Assembly (NCBI RefSeq): GCF_000975095.1
Contig: NZ_BBRD01000001.1
Span: forward strand, 1,011,467-1,075,466
Source: Demequina aestuarii
GTDB taxonomy: Bacteria > Actinomycetota > Actinomycetes > Actinomycetales > Demequinaceae
Direction of reading: 5' to 3'
DNA: 64,000 nt
How positions within the stretch are numbered: position 1 is the stretch's first letter; the number at the start of each line of letters is the position of its first letter. The notes under the pieces were generated by a model that was not told where the DNA came from, ran no database searches, and saw only the letters and a program-made list of their open reading frames with translations. Position numbers and translations under genes: made by a program. Positions 25,234 to 33,783 of this stretch are shown here, piece after piece.

Positions 25234-25452
25234 TCAGGACTTGTCGTCGTCCTGGTGACGGTCGGTCGCTTCGTTGTACTTCTCCGCAACCGCGTCCTTG
25301 CCGTCCTCGACCTTGTCCTTGGCGGAGGCCTTGCCCTGGTCGAGCTTTCCCTCGGCCTCGAGCTGCTCGTTGTCGGTCGCCTTGCCGAAGCCTTCCTTGA
25401 CCTTGCCCTTGGCGTCCTCGGCGGCGTTGCTCAGTCGGTCTGATCCACTCAT
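25234..25452 (-). CDS. CsbD family stress protein
   Basis: A 72-residue, very hydrophilic protein rich in Lys, Asp, Glu and Ala with the CsbD pattern SDRLSNAAEDAKGKVKEGFGKATDNEQLEAEGKLDQ. CsbD-like proteins are abundant in general stress responses and their molecular role is not established. The ATG at 25452 follows GGGAGA; a longer reading to 25521 adds sequence with no match to the family. It probably has its own promoter in the 80-bp gap to nnrD's 3' end. Confidence 0.88.
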   Translation of the reverse strand: MSGSDRLSNAAEDAKGKVKEGFGKATDNEQLEAEGKLDQGKASAKDKVEDGKDAVAEKYNEATDRHQDDDKS

Positions 25453-25532
25453 GGCGTGTCTCCCTTGGTCTGCGTGGCGATCGCTGGTGCGCACCGCCTG
25501 TGTACCTGGAACAACCGACACAGGGGTGCGGA

Positions 25533-26408
25533 CTATTCCGACGAAGGGCGGGGCCGACCGCGAAGGAGCGAGGCCACGAGTCGCGGGAGCGCCTCGGCGA
25601 CGTCGAGCGCGGCGACGGGGCCTCCGGAGTTGGCGTCATCTGCCGCGCGGGCGTGCACCCAGGCCGCGCACGCCCCGGCATCGGCCGCAGTGAGACCAGC
25701 CGCGAGAAGAGCGCCGGCGATGCCCGCGAGGACGTCTCCGCTTCCCGCGGTGGCGAGCCACGGGGGAGCGCTCGGCAGCTCCACCACCACTCCGCCCGGC
25801 GACGCAATGATGGTGCGGGCTCCCTTGAGGAGCACTGTCGCCCGGGCGGTCTCGGCGAGGAGTCGTGCGTGACCGGCACGGTCTGCGGCGATGTCCAGGA
25901 TGGTGGCGTCGTGGCGCAGTGCACCGAGGGTGCGCATGAGCTCCTCCGCGTGCGGGGTGAGCAGCACTCGATCGGACGGCGTATCGCGCGAGCCGGAGGC
26001 CCGTGAGCGCGCGACCTCTTCGAGGGCGCCCGCGTCCACCACCATCGGCAGTCCGGAGGCCATGACCGCTCCGATGGCGGCATCTTGAATCGGGTGGTCC
26101 GCGACCCCGGGGCCCACCACCCAGGCCTGGGCTCGCGGAAGGGACTCTGCCGCGTCGCCTGGGTCGTGCACCACGCACTCGGGGCGATGGGAGAGCACCA
26201 GGTCCTGCGCTCGGGCCGGTCCGACGTAGCGCACCATCCCGGCCCCGGCGCGCACCGCCCCTGACACGACCAGAGCCGCAGCGCCAGGGTACGCGTCCGA
26301 GCCCGCCACCACCCCTACGACGCCGCGCGAGTACTTGTCAGCGTCGGCGTGGGGCACGGGCCAGCGTTCCCGGACCTGCTCCGCGCCCCAGTCTCGTGGT
26401 GTGCTCAC
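25533..26408 (-). CDS. nnrD: ADP-dependent NAD(P)H-hydrate dehydratase
   Basis: The 291-residue enzyme repairs damaged, hydrated NAD(P)H. The ribokinase-like signature is present: [32 protein letters not shown] at the N-terminal side, LTPHAEEL in the middle and [21 protein letters not shown] near residue 230. In many bacteria this domain is fused to the epimerase domain; here the epimerase is a separate gene 0.6 kb away with def between. The start is uncertain: GTG 26408 is chosen, ATG 26426 is possible. Confidence 0.9.
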   Translation of the reverse strand: MSTPRDWGAEQVRERWPVPHADADKYSRGVVGVVAGSDAYPGAAALVVSGAVRAGAGMVRYVGPARAQDLVLSHRPECVVHDPGDAAESLPRAQAWVVGPGVADHPIQDAAIGAVMASGLPMVVDAGALEEVARSRASGSRDTPSDRVLLTPHAEELMRTLGALRHDATILDIAADRAGHARLLAETARATVLLKGARTIIASPGGVVVELPSAPPWLATAGSGDVLAGIAGALLAAGLTAADAGACAAWVHARAADDANSGGPVAALDVAEALPRLVASLLRGRPRPSSE

Positions 26409-26497
26409 GCATCCAGACTGGCACATCGCCACCCGTGGGCGCGGGATCGACCTGCCCGGCTCCCGGCGGGTGCGCGGCACGTGCGAGAATACTGGGC

Positions 26498-26992
26498 ATG
26501 GCCATGCGTGACATCCGGGTGACCGGCGACCCCGTCCTGCGCACTGTGTGCGAACCGATCACCGACATCGACGACCGTGTCCGCACGCTCGTCGAGGACT
26601 TGGTGGAGACCGTCGATCACGAGGGCAGGGCGGGCCTGGCGGCGAACCAGATCGGCGTCAGTCTGCGAGCGTTCTCGTGGAATATCGACGGCGAGGTCGG
26701 GTACATCCTGAACCCCGAGATCGTGGAGCGCAGCGCCGATCTGCAGGAGTTGGGAGACGAGGGATGCCTGTCTGTCCCGGGGCTGTGGTACCCGTGCGAG
26801 CGCCCCTCCTACACCAAGGCCTTGGGCACCGACCTGGACGGCAACGAGGTCGTGATCGAGGGCGAGGAGATCTGGGCGCGGCTCATCAACCACGAGGTCG
26901 ACCACCTCGATGGCAAGCTGTACCTCGATCGCCTCGCGAAGGATGTGCGCAAGCGCGCGATGCGCGAACTGCGGGAGTCGCTCGAGGCGTAG
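26498..26992 (+). CDS. def: peptide deformylase
   Basis: A 164-residue metallohydrolase that removes the N-formyl group from nascent proteins. All three active-site motifs are visible: GLAANQIGV (usual GxGxAAxQ, with A in place of the second G), EGCLSVPG and HEVDHLDG, giving the Cys and two His metal ligands plus the catalytic Glu. It lies on the opposite strand between nnrD and nnrE. The start at 26498 (or 26504) gives the usual short N-terminus before [11 protein letters not shown]. Confidence 0.94.
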   Translation: MAMRDIRVTGDPVLRTVCEPITDIDDRVRTLVEDLVETVDHEGRAGLAANQIGVSLRAFSWNIDGEVGYILNPEIVERSADLQELGDEGCLSVPGLWYPCERPSYTKALGTDLDGNEVVIEGEEIWARLINHEVDHLDGKLYLDRLAKDVRKRAMRELRESLEA

Positions 26993-26998
26993 ACGGCG

Positions 26999-27667
26999 TC
27001 ACCGCCGGAGCACGCCGACCTGCGCCACAATCACCCTCCCGGCCGATGCGGCCGCCGGCTGCTCCACCAGGCACGGCTTCGGTGCGGTGAAGGTCACGGT
27101 CACATCGGCGCGCACGTGCGGCGCCGCGACCGATCCCGAGTCGACGTCGAGCCCGCTGGGGAGATCCACGGCGACCACGATGGTTCCTTCGGGGATGGCC
27201 GCCACCAGCGCATCGGCTGGAGCGCGCAGGCCCGGCTTCGCACCCACGCCGACGATGCCGTCGATCACCAGGTCCGCCGTCTCCACCGCGTGCAGGGCTC
27301 CGGAGAGGTCGCTCGCGCCGTCGATGACCTGCGCGCCGGCTGCTTCGCACTCTCCTCGTCCCATCGTGTGAGCCACGGGTGCCACGAGCACCGCCGTCGT
27401 CTTCGTGCCCCGGTAGTGCAGGCGTGCACCGGCGAGCAGCGCATCACCGCCGTTGTTGCCGCTGCCCGCGAGCACCACCACGCGGCAGCCGCCGGTGCGC
27501 CCATGGCGCTCGAGCAGCAGGGCCTCGCACTCGGCGGCGATCGCATCGGCCGCCCGCGCCATGAGCACGGGCTCCGCGACCGTCCGCATCGCCTCCCTCT
27601 CGGCGTCGCGCACCTGCTGAGCGGTCATGGTCGGGGCGGTCGCGGAGAGGGTCATCGGGCCTGCCAT
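26999..27667 (-). CDS. nnrE: NAD(P)H-hydrate epimerase
   Basis: The 222-residue protein interconverts the R and S hydrates of NAD(P)H so that the dehydratase can act. It has the YjeF-N features VRDAEREAM, RVVVLAGSGNNGGDALLAGARL and VDLPSGLDVDSG. ATG 27667 is chosen because an AACGCT box lies 6 nt upstream; 27655 is an alternative. It converges on def with a gap of 6 bp between stops. The functional partner nnrD is the next minus-strand gene. Confidence 0.88.
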   Translation of the reverse strand: MAGPMTLSATAPTMTAQQVRDAEREAMRTVAEPVLMARAADAIAAECEALLLERHGRTGGCRVVVLAGSGNNGGDALLAGARLHYRGTKTTAVLVAPVAHTMGRGECEAAGAQVIDGASDLSGALHAVETADLVIDGIVGVGAKPGLRAPADALVAAIPEGTIVVAVDLPSGLDVDSGSVAAPHVRADVTVTFTAPKPCLVEQPAAASAGRVIVAQVGVLRR

Positions 27668-27804
27668 GCGCCCAGCGTTCCACACCCCGCGCGCGGGCGC
27701 TGGAGTTATCGGCGCACATGAGGCACCATAGGAGCACACCTGGTGCAGCCAGGTTGTCCTTCGAGGTCGTAGGGGAAGACGTACCTCACTAGGAAGGATG
27801 GGTC

Positions 27805-28302
27805 ATGGCTGCGATCACCCGAGGTGTTCTATTCGTGCATTCTGCGACGCGCGCGATGTGCCCGCACATCGAGTGGGCCGCCCAGTCTGTGCTGGGCGCG
27901 CGAGGCTCATTCGAGTGGACGGATCAACCCGCTGGTTCCTCGCTGTACCGCGCTGAGGTCGCCTGGCAGGGCACTCCTGGCACTGGCGCGCGCCTCGCAT
28001 CGGCGCTGCGCGGTTGGGAGCACGTGCGTTACGAGGTGACCGAGGACCCGTCCTTCGGCTCGGACGGTGGCCGCTGGTCCCACACCCCGTCACTGGGAAT
28101 CTTCCACGCCGTCACCGATGTGCACGGCAATATCGTGGTGCCCGAGGACCGCATTCGCGCGGTGGTGGAGGCGGGCGCGTCCGTCGCCGAGTTCAAGCGG
28201 GCGATGGACCTGGCGCTCGGCGCCGCATGGGACGAGGAACTCGAGCCCTTCCGGTACGCAGGCTCTGGTGCACCCGTCCGGTGGCTGCATCGCGTTGGCT
28301 GA
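27805..28302 (+). CDS. DUF3145 family protein
   Basis: A 165-residue protein of an actinobacterial family (DUF3145) with no assigned function. The start ITRGVLFVHSATRAMCPHIEWAAQSVLG and the core RYEVTEDPSFGSDGGRWSHTPSLGIF are recognisable to me as this family. AGGAAGG precedes the ATG. No membrane segment is visible. It is followed after 7 bp by an NTF2-like gene in the same direction, so the two are likely co-transcribed. Confidence 0.85.
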   Translation: MAAITRGVLFVHSATRAMCPHIEWAAQSVLGARGSFEWTDQPAGSSLYRAEVAWQGTPGTGARLASALRGWEHVRYEVTEDPSFGSDGGRWSHTPSLGIFHAVTDVHGNIVVPEDRIRAVVEAGASVAEFKRAMDLALGAAWDEELEPFRYAGSGAPVRWLHRVG

Positions 28303-28309
28303 ACACGCG

Positions 28310-28675
28310 ATGCAGGAGCTTACTCGTGAAGAAGTCCTCACTCTTCAGGCCTTGGAGGAGGCCATGTGGCGCGCCGACACGCGGTTCGACATGCGGTTCA
28401 TGGATGCCGTGCTCGCCGCGGAGTTCATCGAGGTCGGCCGCTCGGGCCGGACGTACACCCGTGACGAGATCTTGGCGCTGCAGTCGACCGAGATCGACGT
28501 CGACCTCCCTCTGACCGGTTTCACCGCCGTGGCGATCTGCGAGGATGTCGCTCTCGTCCGCTACACGTCCGTGCCGACCAAGGCGTCCCGTGGCGAGGCT
28601 CATCGCACCTCCGTGTGGGTGAACGATGGCCGGTGGCGGCTGCGGTTCCACCAGGCCACGTCCACCGACATCTGA
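28310..28675 (+). CDS. NTF2-like / DUF4440 small protein
   Basis: The 121-residue protein looks like the cone-shaped NTF2 fold: TREEVLTLQALEEAMWRADTRFDMRFMDAVLAAEF, then strand pairs GRTYTRDEIL, GFTAVAICEDVALVRYTSV and RTSVWVNDGRWRLRFHQAT. Many proteins of this type bind small ligands or are enzymes of unknown substrate. The ATG at 28310 lies 7 bp after the DUF3145 stop. Confidence 0.8.
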   Translation: MQELTREEVLTLQALEEAMWRADTRFDMRFMDAVLAAEFIEVGRSGRTYTRDEILALQSTEIDVDLPLTGFTAVAICEDVALVRYTSVPTKASRGEAHRTSVWVNDGRWRLRFHQATSTDI

Positions 28676-28735
28676 CGGATCGCGCTGCCTGTCGCCCCAC
28701 CGCCTCACCGCCGACAGTACGAACCCCTTCCCGCG

Positions 28736-28784
28736 CGACACGCCGTGCGCTCGGCACTCCTGGGCGCGATTGCGCGGCGTGTCG
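28736..28784. terminator. inverted repeat between convergent NTF2-like gene and fabF
   Basis: CGACACGCCG (28736-28745) and CGGCGTGTCG (28775-28784) are perfect 10-bp arms with a 29-nt GC-rich spacer. It may be a shared terminator; the long loop lowers confidence. Confidence 0.4.
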
Positions 28785-28821
28785 GACAGAAATTGGTTCG
28801 CAGTGAAAGCTCGCGAGGGGT

Positions 28822-30054
28822 CTAGGCGGTGCCGAACACCAGCGCCACGTTGTGGCCGCCGAATCCGAACGAGTTGTTGATGGCAGCCAGCTGGCCCTCG
28901 GGCAGCTCGCGCGGCGTGTCCCGGACCAGGTCGAGCTCGAGCTCGGGGTCGGGGGATGTGACGTTGATGGTGGGCGGAGCGGTGCGGGTCTCGAGTGCCT
29001 TGATGGTGAACACTGACTCGAGCGCGCCGGCGCCGCCGAGCAGATGACCCGTCATCGACTTGGTCGCGCTCAGCGCCACCTGGTCTGCGTGAGAGCCCAG
29101 CAGTGCCCGGATTCCGCGGGCCTCGATCATGTCCCCGACGGGGGTGGACGTGGCGTGCGCGTTCACGTGAGCGACGTCGACGGCAGTGAGGCCTGCGCGC
29201 TGGAGGCTGAGCTCCATGGCGCGCGTCTGGCCCGTGCCGTTGGGCTCCGGGGCGGCGATGTGGTGGCCGTCGGACGTCATGCCGACGCCCAGCAGCCGCG
29301 CGTAGATGTGCGCGCCACGGGCCTTGGCGTGCTCCTCCGACTCGAGCACCACCACGCCAGATCCCTCGCCGAGCACGAACCCGTCGCGAGAGGTGTCGTA
29401 GGGGCGCGACGCGCCTGCCGGGTCGTCGTTGCGCTTGGACAGCGCTGCCATGGCGGCGAAGGCGCTGATGGGCAGCGGGTGGATCGCGGCCTCGGTGCCG
29501 CCCGCGACCACGATGTCGGCGCGCCCGGACTCGATCATCTCGAAGCCCATGCCGATCGCCTCGGCGCCCGAGGCGCACGCCGAGACGGGCGAGTGCGAGC
29601 CGGCCCGTGCCTTGAGCTCGAGCGACACGTAGGCAGTGGGGGAGTTCGGCATGAGCATGGGCACCGTGAGGGGGAGCACGCGCGCTGCGCCCTTCTCCTT
29701 CATGGTGTCCCAGGCGCTCAGCAACGTCCACACGCCGCCGATGCCCGAGGAGACCACGGCGCCCAGGCGCTCGGGGTCCACCTCGGGCGATCCGGCGTGA
29801 GCCCACGCCTCGCGCGTGGCCACAATCGCCATCTGGGCGCTCGGGTCCATGCGCTTGGCCTCAGGACGCGACAGCACCTCGAGGGGCGACACCGCCAGCT
29901 GACCGGCGAAGTTGACGGCCATGCCGTATGTCTCCGCCCAGTCGTTGTCCAGAGTGCGCACGCCGGACCTGCCGGCGAGAGCGCCCTCCCAGGTCGAGGA
30001 CACGTCCCCGCCGAGAGGCGAGGTCGCGCCGAGTCCAGTGACGACGACAGTCAT
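28822..30054 (-). CDS. fabF: beta-ketoacyl-ACP synthase II
   Basis: A 410-residue condensing enzyme that elongates acyl-ACP with malonyl-ACP. The active-site Cys is in SPVSACASGAEAIG. The His residues are in NAHATSTPVGDMIEARG and KSMTGHLLGGAGALE, and the C-terminal glycine-rich end NNSFGFGGHN is typical. It is the last gene of fabD-fabH-acpP-fabF, 38 bp after acpP, with GGAGCAACACC as ribosome binding site. The order is that of the Streptomyces fab cluster. Confidence 0.96.
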   Translation of the reverse strand: MTVVVTGLGATSPLGGDVSSTWEGALAGRSGVRTLDNDWAETYGMAVNFAGQLAVSPLEVLSRPEAKRMDPSAQMAIVATREAWAHAGSPEVDPERLGAVVSSGIGGVWTLLSAWDTMKEKGAARVLPLTVPMLMPNSPTAYVSLELKARAGSHSPVSACASGAEAIGMGFEMIESGRADIVVAGGTEAAIHPLPISAFAAMAALSKRNDDPAGASRPYDTSRDGFVLGEGSGVVVLESEEHAKARGAHIYARLLGVGMTSDGHHIAAPEPNGTGQTRAMELSLQRAGLTAVDVAHVNAHATSTPVGDMIEARGIRALLGSHADQVALSATKSMTGHLLGGAGALESVFTIKALETRTAPPTINVTSPDPELELDLVRDTPRELPEGQLAAINNSFGFGGHNVALVFGTA

Positions 30055-30092
30055 GGTGTTGCTCCAGTGGGGATCGGGGATGTGGGTGGGTG

Positions 30093-30338
30093 TCAGCCCT
30101 GTGCGGCGGCGATGAAGTCGACGGCGTCGCCGACGGTCGTCAGGTCCTTGACCTTCTCGTCGGGGATGCGGACTTCGAACTTCTCCTCCGCGAGCGTGAC
30201 GATGGTCATCATCGACAGCGAGTCGATGTCCAGGTCATCCGTGAAGGACTTCTCGAGCTCGACCTCGGCGGTGTCGAGGCCGGTCTCCTCGGCGACGATC
30301 TCAGCAAGGCCTGCGAGGATCTCGTTCTTGTCTGCCAT
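30093..30338 (-). CDS. acpP: acyl carrier protein
   Basis: The 81-residue carrier is a four-helix acidic protein. The phosphopantetheine attachment Ser lies in DLDIDSLSMM (about residue 41). AAGGAGAAACACC before the ATG is a strong ribosome binding site, as expected for a very abundant protein. It lies between fabH and fabF. Confidence 0.96.
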   Translation of the reverse strand: MADKNEILAGLAEIVAEETGLDTAEVELEKSFTDDLDIDSLSMMTIVTLAEEKFEVRIPDEKVKDLTTVGDAVDFIAAAQG

Positions 30339-30416
30339 GGTGTTTCTCCTTGTGATGGTGATGCAGTCGCATCGGGTTCGTATGGAACGGTGAGAAGCCT
30401 AGTTCGGACCCCGCCT

Positions 30417-31415
30417 CTAGGGCAGGATCACCACCTGCGCGGCGTAGACCAGGCCGGCGCCGAAGCCGATCTGGAGCGCGAGGTCGCCCGAGTGAGCGTC
30501 GCCGTCGCGCAGCAACCGCTCGGTGGCGAGGGGAATGGACGCGGCCGAGGTGTTGCCGCTGTCGACGATGTCCTTGCCCACCGCCACGTGGGCCGGCAGG
30601 CCGATCTGCTTGACCAGCTGGTCGATGATCCGCACGTTGGCCTGGTGGGGGATGAAGGCCTTGATGTCGTCCGGCGTCACCCCGGCGGCGGCGATTGCCT
30701 CGAGCGCGACGGGAGCCATCTTGAAGGACGCCCACTTGAACACGCTCGGGCCCTCCTGGTACAGGGTGGGGAACGCGGTGTCGGCGTCGTCGCGCACCTC
30801 GAGCCAGGAAGCGGTCTGGCCGATGAGCGGGGCTCCGGAGCCATCCGACCCCCATACCGTGGGACCGATGCCGGGGGTGTCGGAGGGGCCGATGACGACC
30901 GCACCCGCCGCGTCTCCCAGCAGGTAGGAGATGGAACGATCCGCGGGGTCGACGTAGTCGCTCATCTTCTCGGCACCGACGACGAGCACGTGCCGCGCGT
31001 TGCCCGCCCGGACGAGCGCATCGGCCTGGCCGATGCCATAGCAGTAGCCCGCGCACGCCGCGGAGATGTCGAAGGCTGCGCCGGTCGACCCAAGCCGGTC
31101 GGCGAGCACGGGGGCTCCGCCGGGAGTCATGTACGGGTGGGTGATGGTCGACAGGATGACGGTGTCGATGTCGGCTGGCTCGATGCCCGCCTGGGCGATC
31201 GCGTCGCGCGCCGCGCGCTCGGATAGGTCGATGACCGAGGTGCCAGCGTTGGCGCGCACACGCGTGACGATTCCGGTCATCTTGCGAATCCACTCGTCTG
31301 ACGAGTTGATCGGCTCGATGATGTCGTCGTTGGGGACCGCGTTCTCGCCGCGAGCGACGCCCAGGCCCATGATGCGCGTGAATTCGGGTCCACGGCGGAT
31401 GTTCAGAGTTGTCAC
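30417..31415 (-). CDS. fabH: beta-ketoacyl-ACP synthase III
   Basis: This 332-residue enzyme starts fatty acid synthesis by condensing an acyl-CoA primer with malonyl-ACP. The Cys is in FDISAACAGYCYGIG, the His in AFIPHQANVRIID and the Asn in VDSGNTSAASIPLA. In organisms with iso/anteiso fatty acids FabH takes branched primers, which cannot be judged here. GTG 31415 overlaps the fabD stop (GTGA), so translation is coupled. Confidence 0.95.
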   Translation of the reverse strand: MTTLNIRRGPEFTRIMGLGVARGENAVPNDDIIEPINSSDEWIRKMTGIVTRVRANAGTSVIDLSERAARDAIAQAGIEPADIDTVILSTITHPYMTPGGAPVLADRLGSTGAAFDISAACAGYCYGIGQADALVRAGNARHVLVVGAEKMSDYVDPADRSISYLLGDAAGAVVIGPSDTPGIGPTVWGSDGSGAPLIGQTASWLEVRDDADTAFPTLYQEGPSVFKWASFKMAPVALEAIAAAGVTPDDIKAFIPHQANVRIIDQLVKQIGLPAHVAVGKDIVDSGNTSAASIPLATERLLRDGDAHSGDLALQIGFGAGLVYAAQVVILP

Positions 31416-32326
31416 GCGTGCTGCTCCAGGAGATCTCGGGCGGCGGGGAGGTCGTCGGGCGTCTTGAGCGCGACCGCCGGCACTCCCTTGAGGGAACGCT
31501 TGGCGAGGCCGGTGAGGACGCCCCCGGGCGCGACCTCGATGATCGCGGTCACGCCGAGATCGAGCATACGCGCCTGGCAGAGGTCCCACCGGACCGGGTT
31601 GGCGACCTGCGCGACGATCCGCGCGAGAGCGTCGGCGCCCGACGTCACGGCGCTGCCGTCCGCGTTCGTCAGGAGTGTCGTCTCGGGGTCTCGCGGTGCG
31701 GCCGATGCGGTCGCCTCTGACAGCGCGGAGACGGCCGGCTGCATATACGAGGTGTGGAAGGCTCCGGCCACCTGCAGAGGGATCACACGCGCTCGGGCGG
31801 GCGGGTCGGCGGCAAGGGCCTCGATCGCGGCGGTGGCGCCTGCGGCGACGATCTGGCCTCCGCCGTTCATGTTCGCGGGGGTGAGGCCGAGCTGCTCCAG
31901 CCGCTCGAGCACGTCCTCCTCGACGCCGCCGAGCACAGCCGCCATCGACGTGGGGTCGGAACCGGCCGCAGCCGCGGCCATCGCCTGCGCGCGCACCGAC
32001 ACCAGCCGCATCGCCTCGGCGTCATCGATCACGCCTGCGAGCGCTGCCGCGCCCAACTCGCCGACGCTGTGGCCCGCGACCAGCCCGGGCGTAGTCGAGC
32101 CCAGGAGCGCGCGAGCAGTCGCGAGCCCCGCTGCCACCAGCAGAGGCTGCGCCACCGCGGTGTCGCGGATCGTGTCGGCGTCAGAGGTCGTGCCGTGTGC
32201 GAGAAGGTCGACATCTGTCGCTTCTGACAATGCGCGCAACTGGGCGGCGACCTCCGGGATGTCGAGCCACGGGGCGAGCATTCCGGGAGTCTGGGCGCCC
32301 TGTCCGGGGAAGAGAACGGCGATCAT
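31412..32326 (-). CDS. fabD: malonyl-CoA:ACP transacylase
   Basis: The 304-residue enzyme loads malonyl groups onto ACP. LFPGQGAQTPGM opens the protein, the nucleophile is in VAGHSVGELGAAALAG, and the catalytic His is in VAGAFHTSYMQPA. AGGAGA precedes the ATG. It is the first gene of the fab operon, separated by 77 bp from the regulator gene upstream; that gap holds a perfect palindrome. Confidence 0.95.
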   Translation of the reverse strand: MIAVLFPGQGAQTPGMLAPWLDIPEVAAQLRALSEATDVDLLAHGTTSDADTIRDTAVAQPLLVAAGLATARALLGSTTPGLVAGHSVGELGAAALAGVIDDAEAMRLVSVRAQAMAAAAAGSDPTSMAAVLGGVEEDVLERLEQLGLTPANMNGGGQIVAAGATAAIEALAADPPARARVIPLQVAGAFHTSYMQPAVSALSEATASAAPRDPETTLLTNADGSAVTSGADALARIVAQVANPVRWDLCQARMLDLGVTAIIEVAPGGVLTGLAKRSLKGVPAVALKTPDDLPAARDLLEQHA

Positions 32327-32391
32327 GTGTCAAGCATCTCCTATTCGGCAGGTGACGGTGGGCGCTTGGGCCACCGTTTCGGCATGCCCGA

Positions 32392-32410
32392 TTTGTAGGA
32401 TCGCTACAAA
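32392..32410. promoter_or_regulatory. palindrome in the fabD upstream region, operator candidate
   Basis: TTTGTAG (32392-32398) and CTACAAA (32404-32410) form a perfect 7-5-7 inverted repeat. It is AT-rich in a GC-rich setting, overlaps the stop codon of the regulator gene and lies about 70 bp upstream of fabD. It is a plausible binding site of the FasR-like activator or part of the end of its transcript. Confidence 0.45.
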
Positions 32411-33573
32411 GGCGTGTGGGTGGAGTCTCGCAGACGGCCCAGCGCGAACGCCGTCTCGAGCACGTGCGCGTCCCGGGTGGAGAGCACGTCCCACCCGGTC
32501 AACTGGGCGACCTTCTTGAGACGGTATCGGACAGTGTTGGGGTGGACGAACATGGTGCGCGCGGCCATCTCCAGTGAGCGCCCGCAGTCCAGGTAGGTCG
32601 CGATCGTATCCGCGAGGGCGCCTCCGGCACGGACGATCGGGTCGTAAGCGATGGCGATGAGCCGCTCGCGCGCCATCGTGTCACCCACGAGGACCCTTTC
32701 TGGCAAGAGGTCGTCGGCACTGACGGGACGGGGCGCGATCGACCACGCCGGCGCGGCCACGACGCCGGCAAGAGCCGCACGCGTCGCCCGGGCGACCTCC
32801 ACCAGGGTGACGGCAGCCGGCCCTATCACGACGGGACCCGGCCCGAAGCTGCTGAGCAGGTGGGTGGTGAGGGCGCTGTGGTCGTCGTCGGCGCGCGCGA
32901 TCACCACGAGGTCGTCGCCGTGGATGCCCACGAGTGCGCCGGGGGCGGCGCGCCGGATCGTGCGCCGCAGCTCTGCCGACTGCACCTCGCCCAGAGTGCC
33001 ATCTGTCAGGCCCACCATGACCAGCGTCGGCCCGGGCTTCCATCCGAGCGCCGCCGCGCGGGAGGGGAGCCCCTCGTCGACCTCGCCGCGCACGAGCGCA
33101 TCGACCACCAGTGCCTCGAGTCGGGCATCCCACGCTCCACGCGTCTCCGCAGCACGCGCATACACCTCCGCTGCGCTGAAGGCGATCTCACGGGAGTAGA
33201 TGAGGATGGCCTCTCGGACATCGCGCTCTGCTCCGGGGGACGCGAACTCGTCAGAGTGGCTCTCCACGACGCGCACCACCGTGCGGATCACGCTGAGGGT
33301 GTGCTGCAGGGAGACGGACCGGGTGAGCTCCGTGGGAGCGGCGGCGAACACCTCGGTGGCGCTGCGCTGACTGTGCTGGGGGTCGGCGTACCAGGAGACG
33401 AACGAGTCGATGCCCGCCTGTGCCACGGTGCCGACCCAGGAGCGCTCCTGGGCCGGCAGGGCCCGAAACCACGCGTAGTCGGAGTCCAAGGTGGTGAGCG
33501 CGGCGGTCGCGAGCCGGCCCGTCGCCGCCCTCAGGCGCCGCAGCGTCTCGGTGCGCGCCTGTGGTGTGGACAT
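32404..33573 (-). CDS. fasR: PucR-family regulator, FasR-type fatty acid synthesis activator
   Basis: The 389-residue protein has no classical N-terminal HTH. A long helical/GGDEF-like middle region (VMVGLTDGTLGEVQSAELRRTIRRAAPGALVGIHGDDLVVIA) precedes the C-terminal PucR HTH (TYLDCGRSLEMAARTMFVHPNTVRYRLKKVAQLTGWDVL). In Streptomyces and Mycobacterium a regulator of this type next to fabD activates fatty acid synthase genes, which supports the name. ATG 33573 is set by a TATGCT box 6 nt before it. Confidence 0.82.
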   Translation of the reverse strand: MSTPQARTETLRRLRAATGRLATAALTTLDSDYAWFRALPAQERSWVGTVAQAGIDSFVSWYADPQHSQRSATEVFAAAPTELTRSVSLQHTLSVIRTVVRVVESHSDEFASPGAERDVREAILIYSREIAFSAAEVYARAAETRGAWDARLEALVVDALVRGEVDEGLPSRAAALGWKPGPTLVMVGLTDGTLGEVQSAELRRTIRRAAPGALVGIHGDDLVVIARADDDHSALTTHLLSSFGPGPVVIGPAAVTLVEVARATRAALAGVVAAPAWSIAPRPVSADDLLPERVLVGDTMARERLIAIAYDPIVRAGGALADTIATYLDCGRSLEMAARTMFVHPNTVRYRLKKVAQLTGWDVLSTRDAHVLETAFALGRLRDSTHTPL

Positions 33574-33579
33574 GGCGCC

Positions 33580-33585
33580 AGCATA
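33580..33585 (-). promoter_or_regulatory. -10 box of a probable leaderless promoter (fasR)
   Basis: TATGCT on the minus strand ends 6 nt before the ATG at 33573. Confidence 0.5.
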
Positions 33586-33783
33586 GGGCCGTGTTGTGGG
33601 GTCGTGACAAGTGGGGCGCGCACTCGCGCGAACATTGGAGCGTCGCCGCCCGCCATTCCGCCGCCGTTCGTTGTGAATCCGTACCAAGCGTGGCGCCGCC
33701 GACCGGGCGTGGCGAGGCGGGAATGGTGGCCGCGGTCCAGTGTTGAGGCTAGCGTGAGACCAGGACCGTAAAGGAGCGTGGCG

